Source of the DNA: Paragonimus westermani
Taxonomy: Eukaryota; Platyhelminthes; Trematoda; Plagiorchiida; Troglotrematidae
DNA: 64,000 bases
NCBI GenBank assembly: GCA_008508345.1
Contig: QNGE01003493.1
Span: 18,939-82,938, forward strand
Direction of reading: 5' to 3'
Below are positions 36,694 to 48,356 of this stretch, piece by piece. Every line of letters starts with the position of its first letter. Positions within the stretch are counted from its first letter, which is position 1. The notes under the pieces were generated by a model, which searched no databases, was not told the DNA's origin, and saw nothing but the letters and a program-made list of their open reading frames with translations. The position numbers and the translations under genes are program-made.

Positions 36694-36915
36694 TCAACTG
36701 CTTGCACAGAGATCTCTGTATATTTTGTAAGCGAAACGAGTGTTAGCACAGTAATCAAATATATATCTAGATGGGACAGAATCTTCTTTGCTTTCGGCGC
36801 ATGGCAACCGCTCACGAACCGTAGTCACCGTGTTTTTGCAGTTATTCGTCTTTAATAACCTGTGACTGTAAAGAATGAGGGCTCCGTCAACAAACCTGAG
36901 TTTAGTTTCGTGCAC
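36694..36915 (-). CDS. Candidate exon, weakly Ig-like
   Basis: A 73-codon minus-strand frame with protein-like composition: KLRFVDGALILYSHRLLK, then VTTVRERLPCAESKEDS and SRYIFDYCANTRF. RERL...EDS...RY resembles the E-F region of an Ig domain, but phenylalanine stands where the second cysteine would be, so it may be a relic. An AGCAG acceptor is possible near 36918. Confidence 0.25.
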   Translation of the reverse strand: MHETKLRFVDGALILYSHRLLKTNNCKNTVTTVRERLPCAESKEDSVPSRYIFDYCANTRFAYKIYRDLCASS

Positions 36916-37757
36916 ACCTGCTCATCCAATCGGATACGTTCAGTGAGTTGAACAGGATAAGATCACCCACTACAAAGCGCAACACGACTTGTAGCCATAC
37001 CACACACGAACGGACTGACGTATCGTGTTTAGCTCAGGTTTTCCAGTCAGTCATTCTTAAACGCAATGCGATCACTGTGCTCATATAGTTTTTTCAACTA
37101 ACGTCGTCGGATGAGCAATGCACTTAAGAGACCGTGAGAAGTGGCCTGGAAACTTTGAGTATGAACTAACAAGTGGTAATTAAAGAAAATAAACGATGAA
37201 ATTATTCCAACAAACGATCGTAAATGTTGTGGATATCATTTGTAGCCGCTCTAGTTTCGCCGTCAAACATGAAGGCGAATAATAAAAAATCCGACCAGAA
37301 TCTGATTATTCCTAACGGAAAAAACGATAACCGATTTAGTTGACTCACTCGCAACCGGTACGTCAATTTGCAAAACTAGACAGTTCAGATCAAGACAATG
37401 TAAACTTAGAATAATGCCTCCAAATTGTACGCTATACAACCGTGTACCTAGTAAAACCACGTACGTGAAAACCTCAGTAAAACCAGGGCGATATTTAGTT
37501 ATTTCAAGTTTTTATAAATTTTAAATACAAGCGTTAAACAAAAGGAAACATTTGAGTTTTATACTTACAACTGATTGTGATGTGGGTAACTTGTTTACAA
37601 CTCCACTATGGCACTGCTTAACAGCCTGAACCCGGATGTGTACCGAACATGGCGCAAGTGAACTCCAGTTCATAGGCAGAAAAGAGGCAAAAGCTTAGAC
37701 ACTTTACCAGTCGGCGAATAAATATATTCGAGTGATACGGGATAATTCACCACTTAC

Positions 37758-37817
37758 CATAACAGGCTGATCGGTCACCTGGACAACACCAGTTGGTAAG
37801 ATCCATAGTAATTTCAT
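37758..37817 (-). CDS. Candidate first coding exon with signal-like start
   Basis: An ATG at 37815-37817 opens MKLLWILPTGVVQVTDQPVM, exactly 20 codons, ending at a strong donor TTATG|GTAAGTGG (phase 0). The start resembles a short signal peptide, though the hydrophobic core is short. The next exon would be at lower coordinates; the frame at 37263-37460 (-) is a possible but unproven continuation. The region just upstream contains a duplicated assembly junction (37876-38022), so the 5' sequence may be incomplete. Confidence 0.35.
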
Positions 37818-37875
37818 AGGTTATCGAAAGATTAGGCTGTCTAATTATTACGCCAGTTGTGTGCCAGATAGTGCG

Positions 37876-38022
37876 CGGTCAAAATGTCAAACGATTTTGA
37901 TAAGGCCACACATTAGGATTATCAGCTATCCCCAATCCGAATTATGCANCGGTCAAAATGTCAAACGATTTTGATAAGGCCACACATTAGGATTATCAGC
38001 TATCCCCAATCCGAATTATGCA
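37876..38022. repeat. Exact 73-bp direct duplicate around a single N (assembly joint)
   Basis: Bases 37876-37948 and 37950-38022 are identical and separated by one N at 37949. This is what results when two contigs with overlapping ends are abutted instead of merged. The real genome probably has one copy. Confidence 0.9.
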
Positions 38023-38970
38023 TATTTGAATGAAATCTATCATCTAGACGACTAAAACTGAGCCCAGTAAACATGAGTTATGTGTGCTTAGTTGTTGGAT
38101 CACGACGAACTCCAAAGTGATACTTATCTGGCAGCTTCTGGCGTTCGTACGACCACTTGTTAGACCACTTTCAGCTAATCAGTACCTTCTCTTTAAAAAG
38201 CTTTACAAATTGAATGTTGTAGAAACTCTTCTTACACTACACAACTACTGCTTGCATAGCCATAAACTTGGTGTTACTCCCAAAAGCCGTCGAGCCGGGT
38301 TACAACATCCGTGATAGTGATCGTCGGTCCTCCCACGTTACCACAGATAAACTTGTTTACAGCAAAATCCTTACATAAACCACAAATGACCTTCACGTTG
38401 TTGAGTCAAAAATTAAGTGACTACATGAGCTAGGTGCTTATCAGTTCTTACAACAAATTGTTCTTAAGTTTGTTCTAGACAGATGGTGAGTGATTTATCG
38501 AAAGTGGGGTATCTTCAGTCGTTGCAGTTATCTGATCGATAAAAATCTTCACAATGTTGTCTGAAGAGTTATTATTTAGGGATTTGAGCCAATCAAAAGC
38601 GTTTATCTATTGGTATGACAGTAAAACTACCATTCTCACTCGTTGTGTGTCATTCATTGGTAATTTACACAACATTTTAAGGATCAGAAGAAATCATGGA
38701 ACGCTGTAGATTGAACGGTGCTGATAATGCCTGTGAACCCCTAATACCGTTTTGGAGGGCTTGAAATGATAAAATAAATTGGTATTTGTTTTTAAATTGC
38801 GAATGGGAACCAGTTGGAGAACACTAGGGGGAAATAAACCCAATCACAACTCAACACGCTTGCTATATACGTCACTGAACATGCAATAACCAACAGATGA
38901 CTGACAGCAATCACGACAGTTTGGGAGTAACTGAACCCTAATGTAACGGTTCTCATGATTAAGCTGTCAG

Positions 38971-39137
38971 AGGACTCAGTTCAGTAGCATGAAGATGTGC
39001 GGTAAGCCTCCTTTTGAATTTATCTATTCACGTTAATTTCAGAACAGACTCCGGTGGTTTTTTCTGGATTGGACACAGTGGGACATGAAAGGTTGCTGTT
39101 AACGCGTCAGACGGGTCATCTGTTCCGGCAGTTTTGA
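38971..39137 (+). CDS. Candidate exon pair with a 41-nt intron, or RT relic
   Basis: An intron at 39002-39042 has a GCG|GTAAGCC donor and a strong CACGTTAATTTCAG acceptor. Splicing joins MKMC to EQTPVVFSGLDTVGHERLLL and then TRQTGHLFRQF before a stop at 39135-39137; an ATG lies at 38989. The first part may instead be an internal exon behind GCTGTCAG (38970). Against a host gene, DTVGHERLL resembles the block after motif A in non-LTR reverse transcriptases, and the second part is open without splicing too. Both readings remain possible. Confidence 0.33.
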
Positions 39138-39223
39138 CGATCTATCTTTTGGGCTGGTTGGCTAGATCAGGTGAACGCAGTGACGCAGTGACGAACTTGA
39201 CGAAAGTGCACAGAGCAACTTAC

Positions 39224-39268
39224 CTGCGACGTAAATAATGCACCGATATTCCAGTTTGTGCGGCCAAT
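39224..39268 (-). CDS. Candidate 45-nt symmetric microexon
   Basis: On the minus strand a very good acceptor (CGTTCGTTCACTTATCCAG) is followed after 45 nt by a perfect donor (GTCGCAG|GTAAGTTG). All three frames are open (IGRTNWNIGALFTSQ in phase 0), so the frame cannot be chosen. Length is a multiple of three. It could belong to the same minus-strand gene as 37758-37817 only if that is not the first exon. Confidence 0.4.
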
Positions 39269-41880
39269 CTGGATAAGTGAACGAACGAAGCATCTTAACC
39301 AGCTTTAATTCTCAGTGATAGTAACACTCTTCGCTGAAAACAGATGTCAAGCCTGAATACTTTGCTCAAAATATGGGTGCATTCACGAATTAAGCGTGAT
39401 AAAAAACAGTCCGAGAGAAACAGTACAAATGTCAAATGAGTATCCGAAGCAACAAGTTGATTGAAAGTTGTCTACAAACAGTTACATCAAAATCATTTTC
39501 CTGGCCATTCGCACTGTTCCACTAGGGACGACGTGTTAAAAGAGAGACTCCAAGGTCTTCAAGTTACTTGCCGATAAAACACGATTTTCTGTACTATTTT
39601 ACCCTCTTTTGCCACGCTTTAATTTACGGTCACAGTTTAAAATCCACGACCAACCTTCATCTCATGCTCACTCAGTTCCTGATTAATAGTGACCACCTAG
39701 TAGGCTCACCCTGAATAAGAGTACACACGTATGTTATGGATCGACGGAATAAGGTGCAAACGCCGAGTGCATAGTGTTGCTCCGACCACACTGAATTCGA
39801 ACGCATAGTTGCCAGAATGTTCTTGCATTCAACAAGCCAATCAGACTCTCTATATTGATGGCAACTGTGGATTGAACGTAAGGGTAACCAAAACGACTAG
39901 GTAATAAGCGTGTATATCGGAGTTAGATTCAAACTCGGCAACGGAGTCTTCACTTATCAGAAAGCCACTGACTACAGTTGAAGAGATGCAATTAGAAAAT
40001 TAAGTCAAAAGATTCAGAGTCCATGAAACTGAAACTGAGAACAATCAACAAAGACTAGCTCATTACGGCGAAAGATTATGTTTGCAAGAGTTAAGAATGA
40101 GACGACAGTAGTCGTTTGAGGTACCAGCTCATTGGAAAATATTTGCTGTAAACCTACAGTCCATAGTGAGCTATGTCCATCCAATAGATGAGACTTTGGT
40201 ATGCAACATGGATTTGCCAGTTACGATAGCGGACCATTTCTGTCCAAAAATAACAAGGTCGATCGCAGCAATTTATTGATCGGAGACTAAGACATCCAAA
40301 TCCTTTTACATTTCCACCATAGCAGAACTAACCAGAGAGGAAGAGCTGTGTGAATTCGATTGCATCCATCTATCCAGTAAACATAACTGGATCTAAGTTA
40401 ATGAAACAGCTATCGTTACAAGATGATAGGGGGATCACTAACCGACGAATTTCCATGTAACTCGCATTTACTAGCATGAGCATAGAGAAATACCTATGTG
40501 CTCTAACATTTAAGACCTGGCGCTTTCGGCCAATAGATATTAGTAATAGGTTGAACAATGAGCAGAGCACAAACATATTTTGTAGCGGGATATCGTCAAG
40601 GGCTCTTTTAAATTGTATTCAAAAATCGTGACAAATTTCAGTTCGACAGCAACCTGCCACTTTGATTCGCTTAACTGTGATTTTTCCAAGCTGACTAATT
40701 GTTGCGCCCGCAAAAGGTGCTTAGACTGGGGTGTTGTTTAGCGCACGAAATTCACTGCAAGGTATGTGAAAACGCAGAACGAACGAGAACACTACTTTGA
40801 GTGACTGACGTGTATCCGAACTCGCCGACAACAGTGTATCCTGATTCGAGGACACGCCACACATAATGCACCTACACGGTCCCAACAACCACCTATGGCC
40901 CGTAGTCTTCTTGGTGTTAACCCCACTCCTTTGATTTTCATGCACAAGAGTCGTACTATACTACTCGCAAGTGGAGGTGCATGTTATACAAAAGTAATGA
41001 TGTACAGTAATTCTGTCTCAAACAATGGCTAAGCTATTCTCGGAACACTTGACTTGGTCGCATTGTCATATCTAGGCATCCGGTCAGCTAACACCTGGAA
41101 TCAGTATCCGATCTTGTCGATTGGACGCGAATAAGACACACTTGGCTGCATTTTCAGTACTTCTTACAGAAAATAAAGGACGGGCCAGATTATGCCGGAT
41201 TATTGATCTTTCATGTTTCCAATATCACAACAGATGATAATTATAAGCTCTTCAATGTGAAGAAACAAAACAGGAATGCTGAAAGTCCGGTTGTGAAAAT
41301 GATAGGGCTAAAAACATTTTCGATAGTGCTCTTGCAAAATAATTATTATTCAGTTGATTTAACCTCGCGAATATTAGTAAGTAATTACGTCATTCCAACA
41401 GCAGTTTCTGATGCGTTTTTTGTCAACCAAATTTAAAATATTTATAACTCCGTCTAATTCCATCGGGAAAATAACGTTCCATCGTTTGAACCATTCAGAT
41501 ACGAGGACAGTGTCACCATGAGGAATTCGTGAACGCTATCGTGAAGTCAATTAACCATTTGTACTGTTGATAACTCGTCTGAGTCTCCAATGGATCCCAG
41601 CATCAGGAGGGAAACCGTGGGAAAATCAGGTCCTCAGAAGTTAACAGCAATAGGCAATAACATTACTTCAGTTTCGAAGTTCTACACGACTATAACAACC
41701 TGATCAGACTTGCATCTAATTATACCAGAGAGATGTAACCAAGCGACTCTTGAAAGCTAAACAGTTCCTAAACCGGTCGCTTTTTAATCCACGGTTGACT
41801 CATTGGGGTTACATAGCATGTAATATTGATCACAGCTCTTAAGCCCCTTCAAAAGTGACTTAAATTACTCTCACTCCCAA
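39269..41880. other. No gene recognised
   Basis: Open frames at 40370-40576 (-), 40721-40945 (-) and 41203-41436 (+) have no motif and no paired splice sites. Confidence 0.35.
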
Positions 41881-42100
41881 AGACTTGTCAACCCCTCTTC
41901 CGAACAAACAGTAGATTCTAGTTTATTTTCTGTTCGATTCTCGCAGTAGCACATATCTTTGCTATGGATGACATTTGATCTATAGCCAGGTTCCTACAAT
42001 GTGGTCTCGTTGACCACTGCTTCATTAATTATATGTCAGGCACGACCGAATTATTATATCTGAGCACAGATTCATTCGGGTGTGAGTGGTGTTCAAAATG
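41881..42100 (-). mobile_element. Old, diverged SINE copy (left arm of a second inverted pair)
   Basis: Alignment by eye to the left arm at 29492-29751 gives clear matches in order: CCTCTTCCGAA, CGCAGTAGCACATATCTTTG, GTTGACCACTGC, and CAGGCACGACCGAATTAT. Many substitutions and small indels separate them, so this copy is much older. Confidence 0.7.
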
Positions 42101-42236
42101 ACTGATCCTCTCGGGTGGACGCATAGGAACTGTCCCACTGATTAAGTCTTTTCATCAATTTACAATCAAAAACCGTTCTAACTTAGTTGGACATTGTGTT
42201 AATCATCAAAACGATTGTGACCCAACGTTAGCAGTG

Positions 42237-42352
42237 AATACGTCAGTCATGTAATGTGACGTCAACGACACAGTGGCCAACATGGTTGTATCCTGATAAC
42301 GTGAGCTTAAATTAGCATCTCAGTCATAGTCGAGATATGTGCAGCATTCACG
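42237..42352 (+). mobile_element. Old, diverged SINE copy (right arm of a second inverted pair)
   Basis: The order of matches to the right arm at 29775-30061 is TAATGTGACGTCAACG, ACACAGTGGCCAACATGGTT (the box A region) and GAGATATGTGCAGCATTCACG. The 3' body is not recognisable beyond about 42352. It faces the minus-strand copy at 41881-42100 with about 140 nt between. Confidence 0.6.
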
Positions 42353-44404
42353 AAAGATAAAAAAACCGGCCCACCACTTCACCATTCTATTTCGAAAGTG
42401 TTAGCTATGGAGTCTGCGGAGATGCAAGGATATGATCCGGTGTAAATGGTGCCCAGTTTTTGTGTTAGATAAAATTCAGTAGAATTTATTAATAAATTGG
42501 TGGGTATTCGTCAAGATAAATGACATGAACTTTGAAGACAATCTCAATCGTAATTAGATACTACGTTTGGAAAGGTCAATTAATCATTGAAAGTAGATCC
42601 GAATTCTTGTTTTACCAAACAAGCATTTTGTAGCAAATAAAACCAACCACAGTATATTCAACGCACACGCTACTCAAACCTCCGACTATCCAGCGTCAAC
42701 TTTGATGTCACATCTTGCCCAAGTATACAGTCAGTATCCTACACCAACATTCCTCCTTTCGACGTCTGCACCACTCACTTGAAAGAGTTGTTTCTAAAAT
42801 CGTTTTCAGTCTCGATCTGGTTCCCTACTCCAACAAAAATATTCCCTAAATTCTTATTGATTTCACCGTTTCGACACTGTTTTGCAATTCGTTGTAGCAT
42901 CTAAACACACTGTTGACTAAAACTACGTAGGTTACAACACAAATTAAGGTATTTTAGCAACGTTTTCCAATATGCGCTCCTCCGTTTCATAAAACCGGTT
43001 ACATAACAAGTTTGCACTTAGATCTGTCAGTCAAAACGCGGCATAAATTTAGAAAACAACAGCTACTGCCTTCCGAAATTTTGCTTAATCTTACGGTGCA
43101 AAACCTTTCTATACATCATTCTCCTCTCTCTTGGCAACAATGTCTTACTCTTGCTCACCTTCAATACTTAAGCGAAAAGTGTTCAGAATGTTTATCTGTT
43201 TAAGTAACTGGGACAAACTTAGGTAAAAGCAACCTAAATTTACTGGGAACACGTAGTTGTCAAGGTCACATGGTAAACATGGACTTCGCATTTACGGTGC
43301 CTCAGCTCACCTTCCGTAGAGAAAACAGAGAATTTCACAATCTCCACAAAGTCTGTTTATGACTGGTCCAAACCACCGCAATACAAACAGCAGTAGCCAA
43401 TCCTGAAACAAAATGGATTCTACGTCTGCTGTGTATTGCCTTAAAAATAGCTTACAGTTATAAAACATGGACATGCCATTTTTGAAACTGATAAACCAGA
43501 GCTTAAATCGCCAGGCATGTACCAGCTTCTTTCAAATTTTTTATTCGTTGATACAGTTTACAATCGCTTGTTAACAATTCAAAACCTTTTGAAGACAATA
43601 GCAAAGTACCATTCCTTTTTTAACAAATAGACTAGGTTCCCGCCGTACGGCTTTGCCAACATATCTGCCCGACTAACTAGCATGATTAGAGGTCATAGCA
43701 ATGACACCCGTTTATTCTTGGTGAGCTGGTTGACAGAAATGTAAGAACGATTGGGACAGAACTGCAACTTCATCTATAGGTCGGCAATGTTTTTATTCTC
43801 AGAACATGTAGTCACATAACGCACTGAAAAGACCATCAACTGGAACAAACACATTTCGTCCACGATCCACTACAAGTCAAGATATGACCACCTTACGGGT
43901 GTATGGATAACTCGAAGATGGATTAGCAACGAGCATGATCTCAATTGGAAAGAGCCTGTGACAATTTACTCCTAAGTAAATCATACCGACAGAAAAACAT
44001 CAGGCAGGCAAATAAGCTTCAACACGAAAGAAATCGCCTGAAGATTACGGGCGCAAAACTGAGCGGCCAACTTTCTCGTCAAAGTTCCATCGCCACATTT
44101 AATCAGTAATAAAGGTGGGTACCTCCAATTCTAAACCAGATGGATGTATCACTCTTTTTACTGTCTAACGTAAAAATTGGCTTCCTGTTGTCAAATCGAT
44201 GTTTAGGACGATTACCGGGATAAGAACCACAGAACGGACTTTACAAACCTCCTTCATGTTTTAATTTGCGGAAATTGAAACATTTATTTTCGAGCACACA
44301 ATTCACTGAAGTTAAAGTGAAGGTGTATACTTTGGCAAGTGGAACAGCCGAATCTGGGTGATTCTATTGAGAAAGACTGAAACAGATTAGTCAAAATAGG
44401 ATGT
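42353..44404. other. No gene recognised
   Basis: Short frames only (43012-43203 +). No supported exon, RNA gene or repeat was found by eye. Confidence 0.35.
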
Positions 44405-44463
44405 GGTACGCTTCGAACTCATGGTCGCAATCAGACGAACCGTTGGTGAGTGAGCTGACTAGT
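44405..44463 (-). repeat. Possible tRNA-derived SINE head
   Basis: On the minus strand CAGCTCACTCACCAACGG is followed by TTCGTCTGATTGCGACCATG and GAGTTCGAAGC. This order and spacing fit a diverged box A, anticodon-arm and box B of a tRNA-derived head. It differs from the SINE at 29.5-30.1 kb. Confidence 0.3.
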
Positions 44464-44696
44464 ATGAATGAGGGACGGACTACCAGTAATTAGGACATTG
44501 TATTAGATGAAAAAGTACTGCCAATTTTCACCTCAATTGGGTAAAAATGAGCAAATTGTTAAGAAAGTCAATGCTGTATCACATACATTATAAGTTGATA
44601 AAGAGATTGGGAATAACACAAAGTTACGAGCAAGTTGTAATACTCTACGTTTCAACCACCTCGAGTCTCCTTCCTCAGGAGTGTTAAACACGACAC

Positions 44697-45031
44697 CCAA
44701 ACTATTCAACTTCATTCGCACTAAATTTGGTGCGGATACCTCACTACATTATAAATTGTTTTCAGAATGCAAATGTTAGACTGGCAACCCTATATTTTTC
44801 GTGTGATCTCAGTACCGAATCTCTGAGACGTACCCGCTCTATGAGTGTGCAAGAACTGTGGTCNCCAAACTATTCAACTTCATTCGCACTAAATTTGGTG
44901 CGGATACCTCACTACATTATAAATTGTTTTCAGAATGCAAATGTTAGACTGGCAACCCTATATTTTTCGTGTGATCTCAGTACCGAATCTCTGAGACGTA
45001 CCCGCTCTATGAGTGTGCAAGAACTGTGGTC
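44697..45031. repeat. Exact 167-bp direct duplicate around a single N (assembly joint)
   Basis: Bases 44697-44863 and 44865-45031 are identical and separated by one N at 44864. As at 37949, this looks like overlapping contig ends placed side by side. It duplicates most of the candidate exon at 44934-45062. Confidence 0.9.
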
Positions 45032-45062
45032 ACATGACAACATTGTGAATTTCTTGAGATAA
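44934..45062 (+). CDS. Candidate terminal exon (also partly present in the duplicate at 44766-44863)
   Basis: The acceptor AAATTGTTTTCAG is followed by 42 codons and a TAA: NANVRLATLYFSCDL, then STESLRRTRSMSVQELW and SHDNIVNFLR. RRTRSMS looks like a basophilic kinase or 14-3-3-type site, which is inference only. The open frame extends upstream of the acceptor as well. It is near the candidate exon at 45610-45711, but the stop here means the two would need alternative splicing or separate transcripts. Confidence 0.33.
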   Translation, partial: NANVRLATLYFSCDLSTESLRRTRSMSVQELWSHDNIVNFLR

Positions 45063-45609
45063 GGACGGAGTAATCAGTACTCAATATAATCAGACTCAAG
45101 TATGAGGAATATGCTGAGCAAGTGGATTGGAATTCTGAGGCAAAACGTTTGGTGGACCACACAGCAAAGTGGTCTTATAGCCCGTTTATAGTCATGTTTC
45201 CGACTCCTAACTGACTCACAAGAATTAATCGGATATCGAATAATAACGTTCGGTGTATCTGTTCAGTACACATGTTGAATGGCCGTTGTGATGTGCGGTA
45301 CCAAAATTTTCTGCAAACTCTTGGACGGTCCATGTTCTCTTCGGGCTAATAAGGTCTTAACTGACTTTTTGAATCTTCAAACAAACGCTTACTACCAGCT
45401 TGAAAACAGTTACCTAGTTAGCCATCTCAATAGAGATATGTATTTACAAAAATTACCTTAACGTTCAAAGCAGAATTTTCAGGATGACAAGTCCAACTCA
45501 TAGGTCATAAAATGTGACAAGTTTAAGACCAAACAGCATTTTTTGCCACAATGCTTTTAAGTATCTATGTGCATGCCAAATTCCTATACTATTGGTCACT
45601 CCCTGGAAG

Positions 45610-45711
45610 ATGTGAAACGGAAAGTTTCTTCCCGCATGCTCAGAACACACACAGATGAGGAGACGGATCAGTTGGAGAACATGCTAATTAAGAACCAGCT
45701 ATGCTCAAAAG
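45610..45711 (+). CDS. Candidate 102-nt symmetric exon
   Basis: The acceptor TATTGGTCACTCCCTGGAAG and the donor CTCAAAAG|GTATGG enclose 102 nt open in one frame, with both introns in phase 1: VKRKVSSRMLRTHTDEETD, then QLENMLIKNQLCSK. The peptide is charged and could be helical. An alternative is that the frame simply runs on to the stop at 45777-45779. No family is recognised. Confidence 0.38.
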
Positions 45712-46233
45712 GTATGGTTCAGAATCAAACGTTTAAATTGAAACCGGATAGATTTTTTTCCTCATTCGAACAGATGTAACGAACAGAAATTAAGTTTACC
45801 ATTTTTAATTAGCTGTACAACAATAACTAACTGAATAATAAAAAAGTAACTTTGAAATGGTAATCTCTTTGATCTAATCAATAAACTCTTAGAAGAAAGG
45901 ATTTGTGCTGTGAAGTATGCTGTGCAAAAAAACAACGATTCATGGGAAACTAACATGTTGAAGTTGGGTGGGAAAACATTCAGAAACAGATTTACAACGG
46001 AAATCTATGGTGGATCATTTGTGAGGTTGCGTTACAGAAGTGTTTAGGAGAACTGTAACTCAGGTATTCTTACAGTATGCCTCAAGTGGTTAATGGAATT
46101 AGGCCCCTCAAACGAATTAGATATTCGCGCAAATTTAGAAGGTGAATCACATCCTGAGCAGCCTTAAATTGCAAAATGTTCTGTCTCTCGGATTGCTAGG
46201 TTTCCGACGTGGATCGTAACAGCTCGTTCAGCG

Positions 46234-46500
46234 TTATAGTCTCACAAATGACTGCGGAATACCGGTGTGTATTTGGTTATACCCATCTAAATTTACCGGC
46301 TGATGTTGTGGGTACGTAGTTTGTAGGAAGATAAATGAGTTACTGCGGTCTTGGTTAGGATAATTCTCAGTTAAACAAGCGATTTTCGTTCTTCCCTGTC
46401 TTCTTATTGCCGTATCTTTGATGTATATAGTAGTGTATACCATGAAAATGGGATTCAGGTCAGAGCTCAAATGAGTTGTATTCGCCCCACAAGTTTTCAT
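46234..46500 (-). other. Open minus-strand frame, weakly Ig-like
   Basis: An ATG-started 88-codon frame. RRQGRTKIACL followed 17 residues later by SFIFLQTTYPQ is arranged like the B and C strands of an Ig domain, but the tryptophan is replaced and there is no signal peptide. No splice sites were fixed. Confidence 0.18.
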
Positions 46501-48356
46501 TTTGTCTTAAATAACATTTCTTGATTTTCACAAGAATGTTCAGCATTTGGTAAATCTGGCCGACACGTTCAGTTTATTTTCGTTTTCTAGGTAACATTAA
46601 TCGCATACACGTTAAATGACGTTTCTCTGTATGTGTGTCAACTTTTTTCATTCCATAACGCAGTCGTTGGGTTAAAACCAAAAAGAAATTAACCGAGAAA
46701 AAAATCTGCGAAAACAGTAAGTTTGTTGCTCTCGATACAGCCCAGTTGTTCAAAATGACGTCTAAGGTCATTGGTTATCAGTTGCATAAAAGTTTGTTTT
46801 CCAGAAAGTCAAAAAGCTGGTATTTTGTGGTCAAAGCTGTGGTTCCGCAGTAGTGATTTGAAAACCGTCGTGCCCAAACAGAGTTAAAAACTGAATGTTT
46901 ATTCGACCAGCCAAATGTTGGCAAACAACCGAAAGTGATCAACTTGATCCACCATAAAAATTTTATTGATAGAGAAATGTGGTCACTTTGAACTATCGTA
47001 GGTTCTTTTTCTAGAAGGAGACAAACGATTAATACTGCATTTACGAGCCGTTAGCACTGGGCACAAGCGTACAATTCAATGCGTGAAAAAGTATCATTTT
47101 TGTGTTGATTTTTGCAAAAGTTCCATATTCTTAACAATTAATTCCTCTATGGTAATCATCTTTAGAAAAGTATTCGCATAGAAAGCAGCGAACAATCACC
47201 TTTCGTCTTCTGAATTCAAAGCTGCAGCCACAATTGTCCTTATTGGTTGTCCCTATTGGTTTGCAGAACACAACTTCGTAGCCAAGATGTGTGAGAGCGT
47301 ACATTGAGATGAACCCTATGATGACCCGTTAGAAAATAAAGTATCAGATTAGTCGTTGTGATTACATGACGGTCAATCTCCAGTTCAAATCAGTTTATTT
47401 AACTAAGCGCTTGATTCCATAACCATCGTTTTTCTTGTTTCTATTAAAGTGTATAAAAAAATCCCTTGGAAATTTTTTAGCTGATACTACACCAGTCGTC
47501 TAAAATATAACCATTGCTTTAACCAGAATGTGGTCATAGTTGCAAGCGCATGTCCAAAATCTCATATTCACGTTTGTGTCAGTATAAAGCGATGCGGTAG
47601 TTAGACGGAGACCTCAGTCGGGAGTTTTATAGATGAACTAATTCGCTGAGCCGCGATTGGTCTGTCACTTAACGCTCGTCCGTTTGTTAGCGATCGATCC
47701 GATCAGTTTGAGGCCAGCGTAGAGATAACGTTTGAACAAACTACCACTAACGAGTAAGTGGCCTGATTTCAATGTTATCAAGTATCCACGGGGTCCTCAT
47801 TATAACTCATTCAAATTGGATGAGCTCTCCCTTTTCGAGACGGCAACTGGTTCAACACTTATATTAATTATGACAAAAATATCATTTTTCTTGCCACGTT
47901 TTTACTACCAAATATGCTATAAACTCCTCTCACTTATCGCTAGATGAACAAGCAAAAAAACCACTAAAAATCGGTCGATAATTGGGTCACTCCCAGCGGT
48001 TTATAAACAAAATATTTATCAGTGGACTTATCTTACAAGCGTGAAAATTGGGTTTCAAAGATCCGCTAAAGTACAAACAGACCGGCGATAAATTCCATCG
48101 GTAAAGAAACTGTTCCAGTGTCCTTCCAAGAGCGGGGTATGAACCATCTCCTCCCCATAATCGAGGAAAATTTAACTCCAAGACTTCTACGTGCTCTTTT
48201 GGCTCAAGCCTTTAATGGTTAATATGCCTAAGGTAGATTTGAACGCCATATTTAAAAGAATAGATACACGGATTCGGTTTACATCTAGTCGCCGGTGTTT
48301 GTACGAATAATTTGCCAACCCGCTGCGGCGATGACATAGAAAACATTTTGTTACAG
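46501..48356. other. No gene supported
   Basis: A minus-strand frame at 47987-48181 (RLWGGDGSYPALGRTLEQFL) is open in two frames and protein-like in composition, but I see no paired splice sites or motif. Other frames are short. Confidence 0.3.

Noticed and set aside
39176..39191. 8-bp tandem repeat CGCAGTGA x2
   Set aside because: Too short to carry meaning.
44727..45062. 111-codon open frame through the N at 44864
   Set aside because: Its internal repeat is created by the duplicated contig ends; only the part after the acceptor at 44934 is kept.
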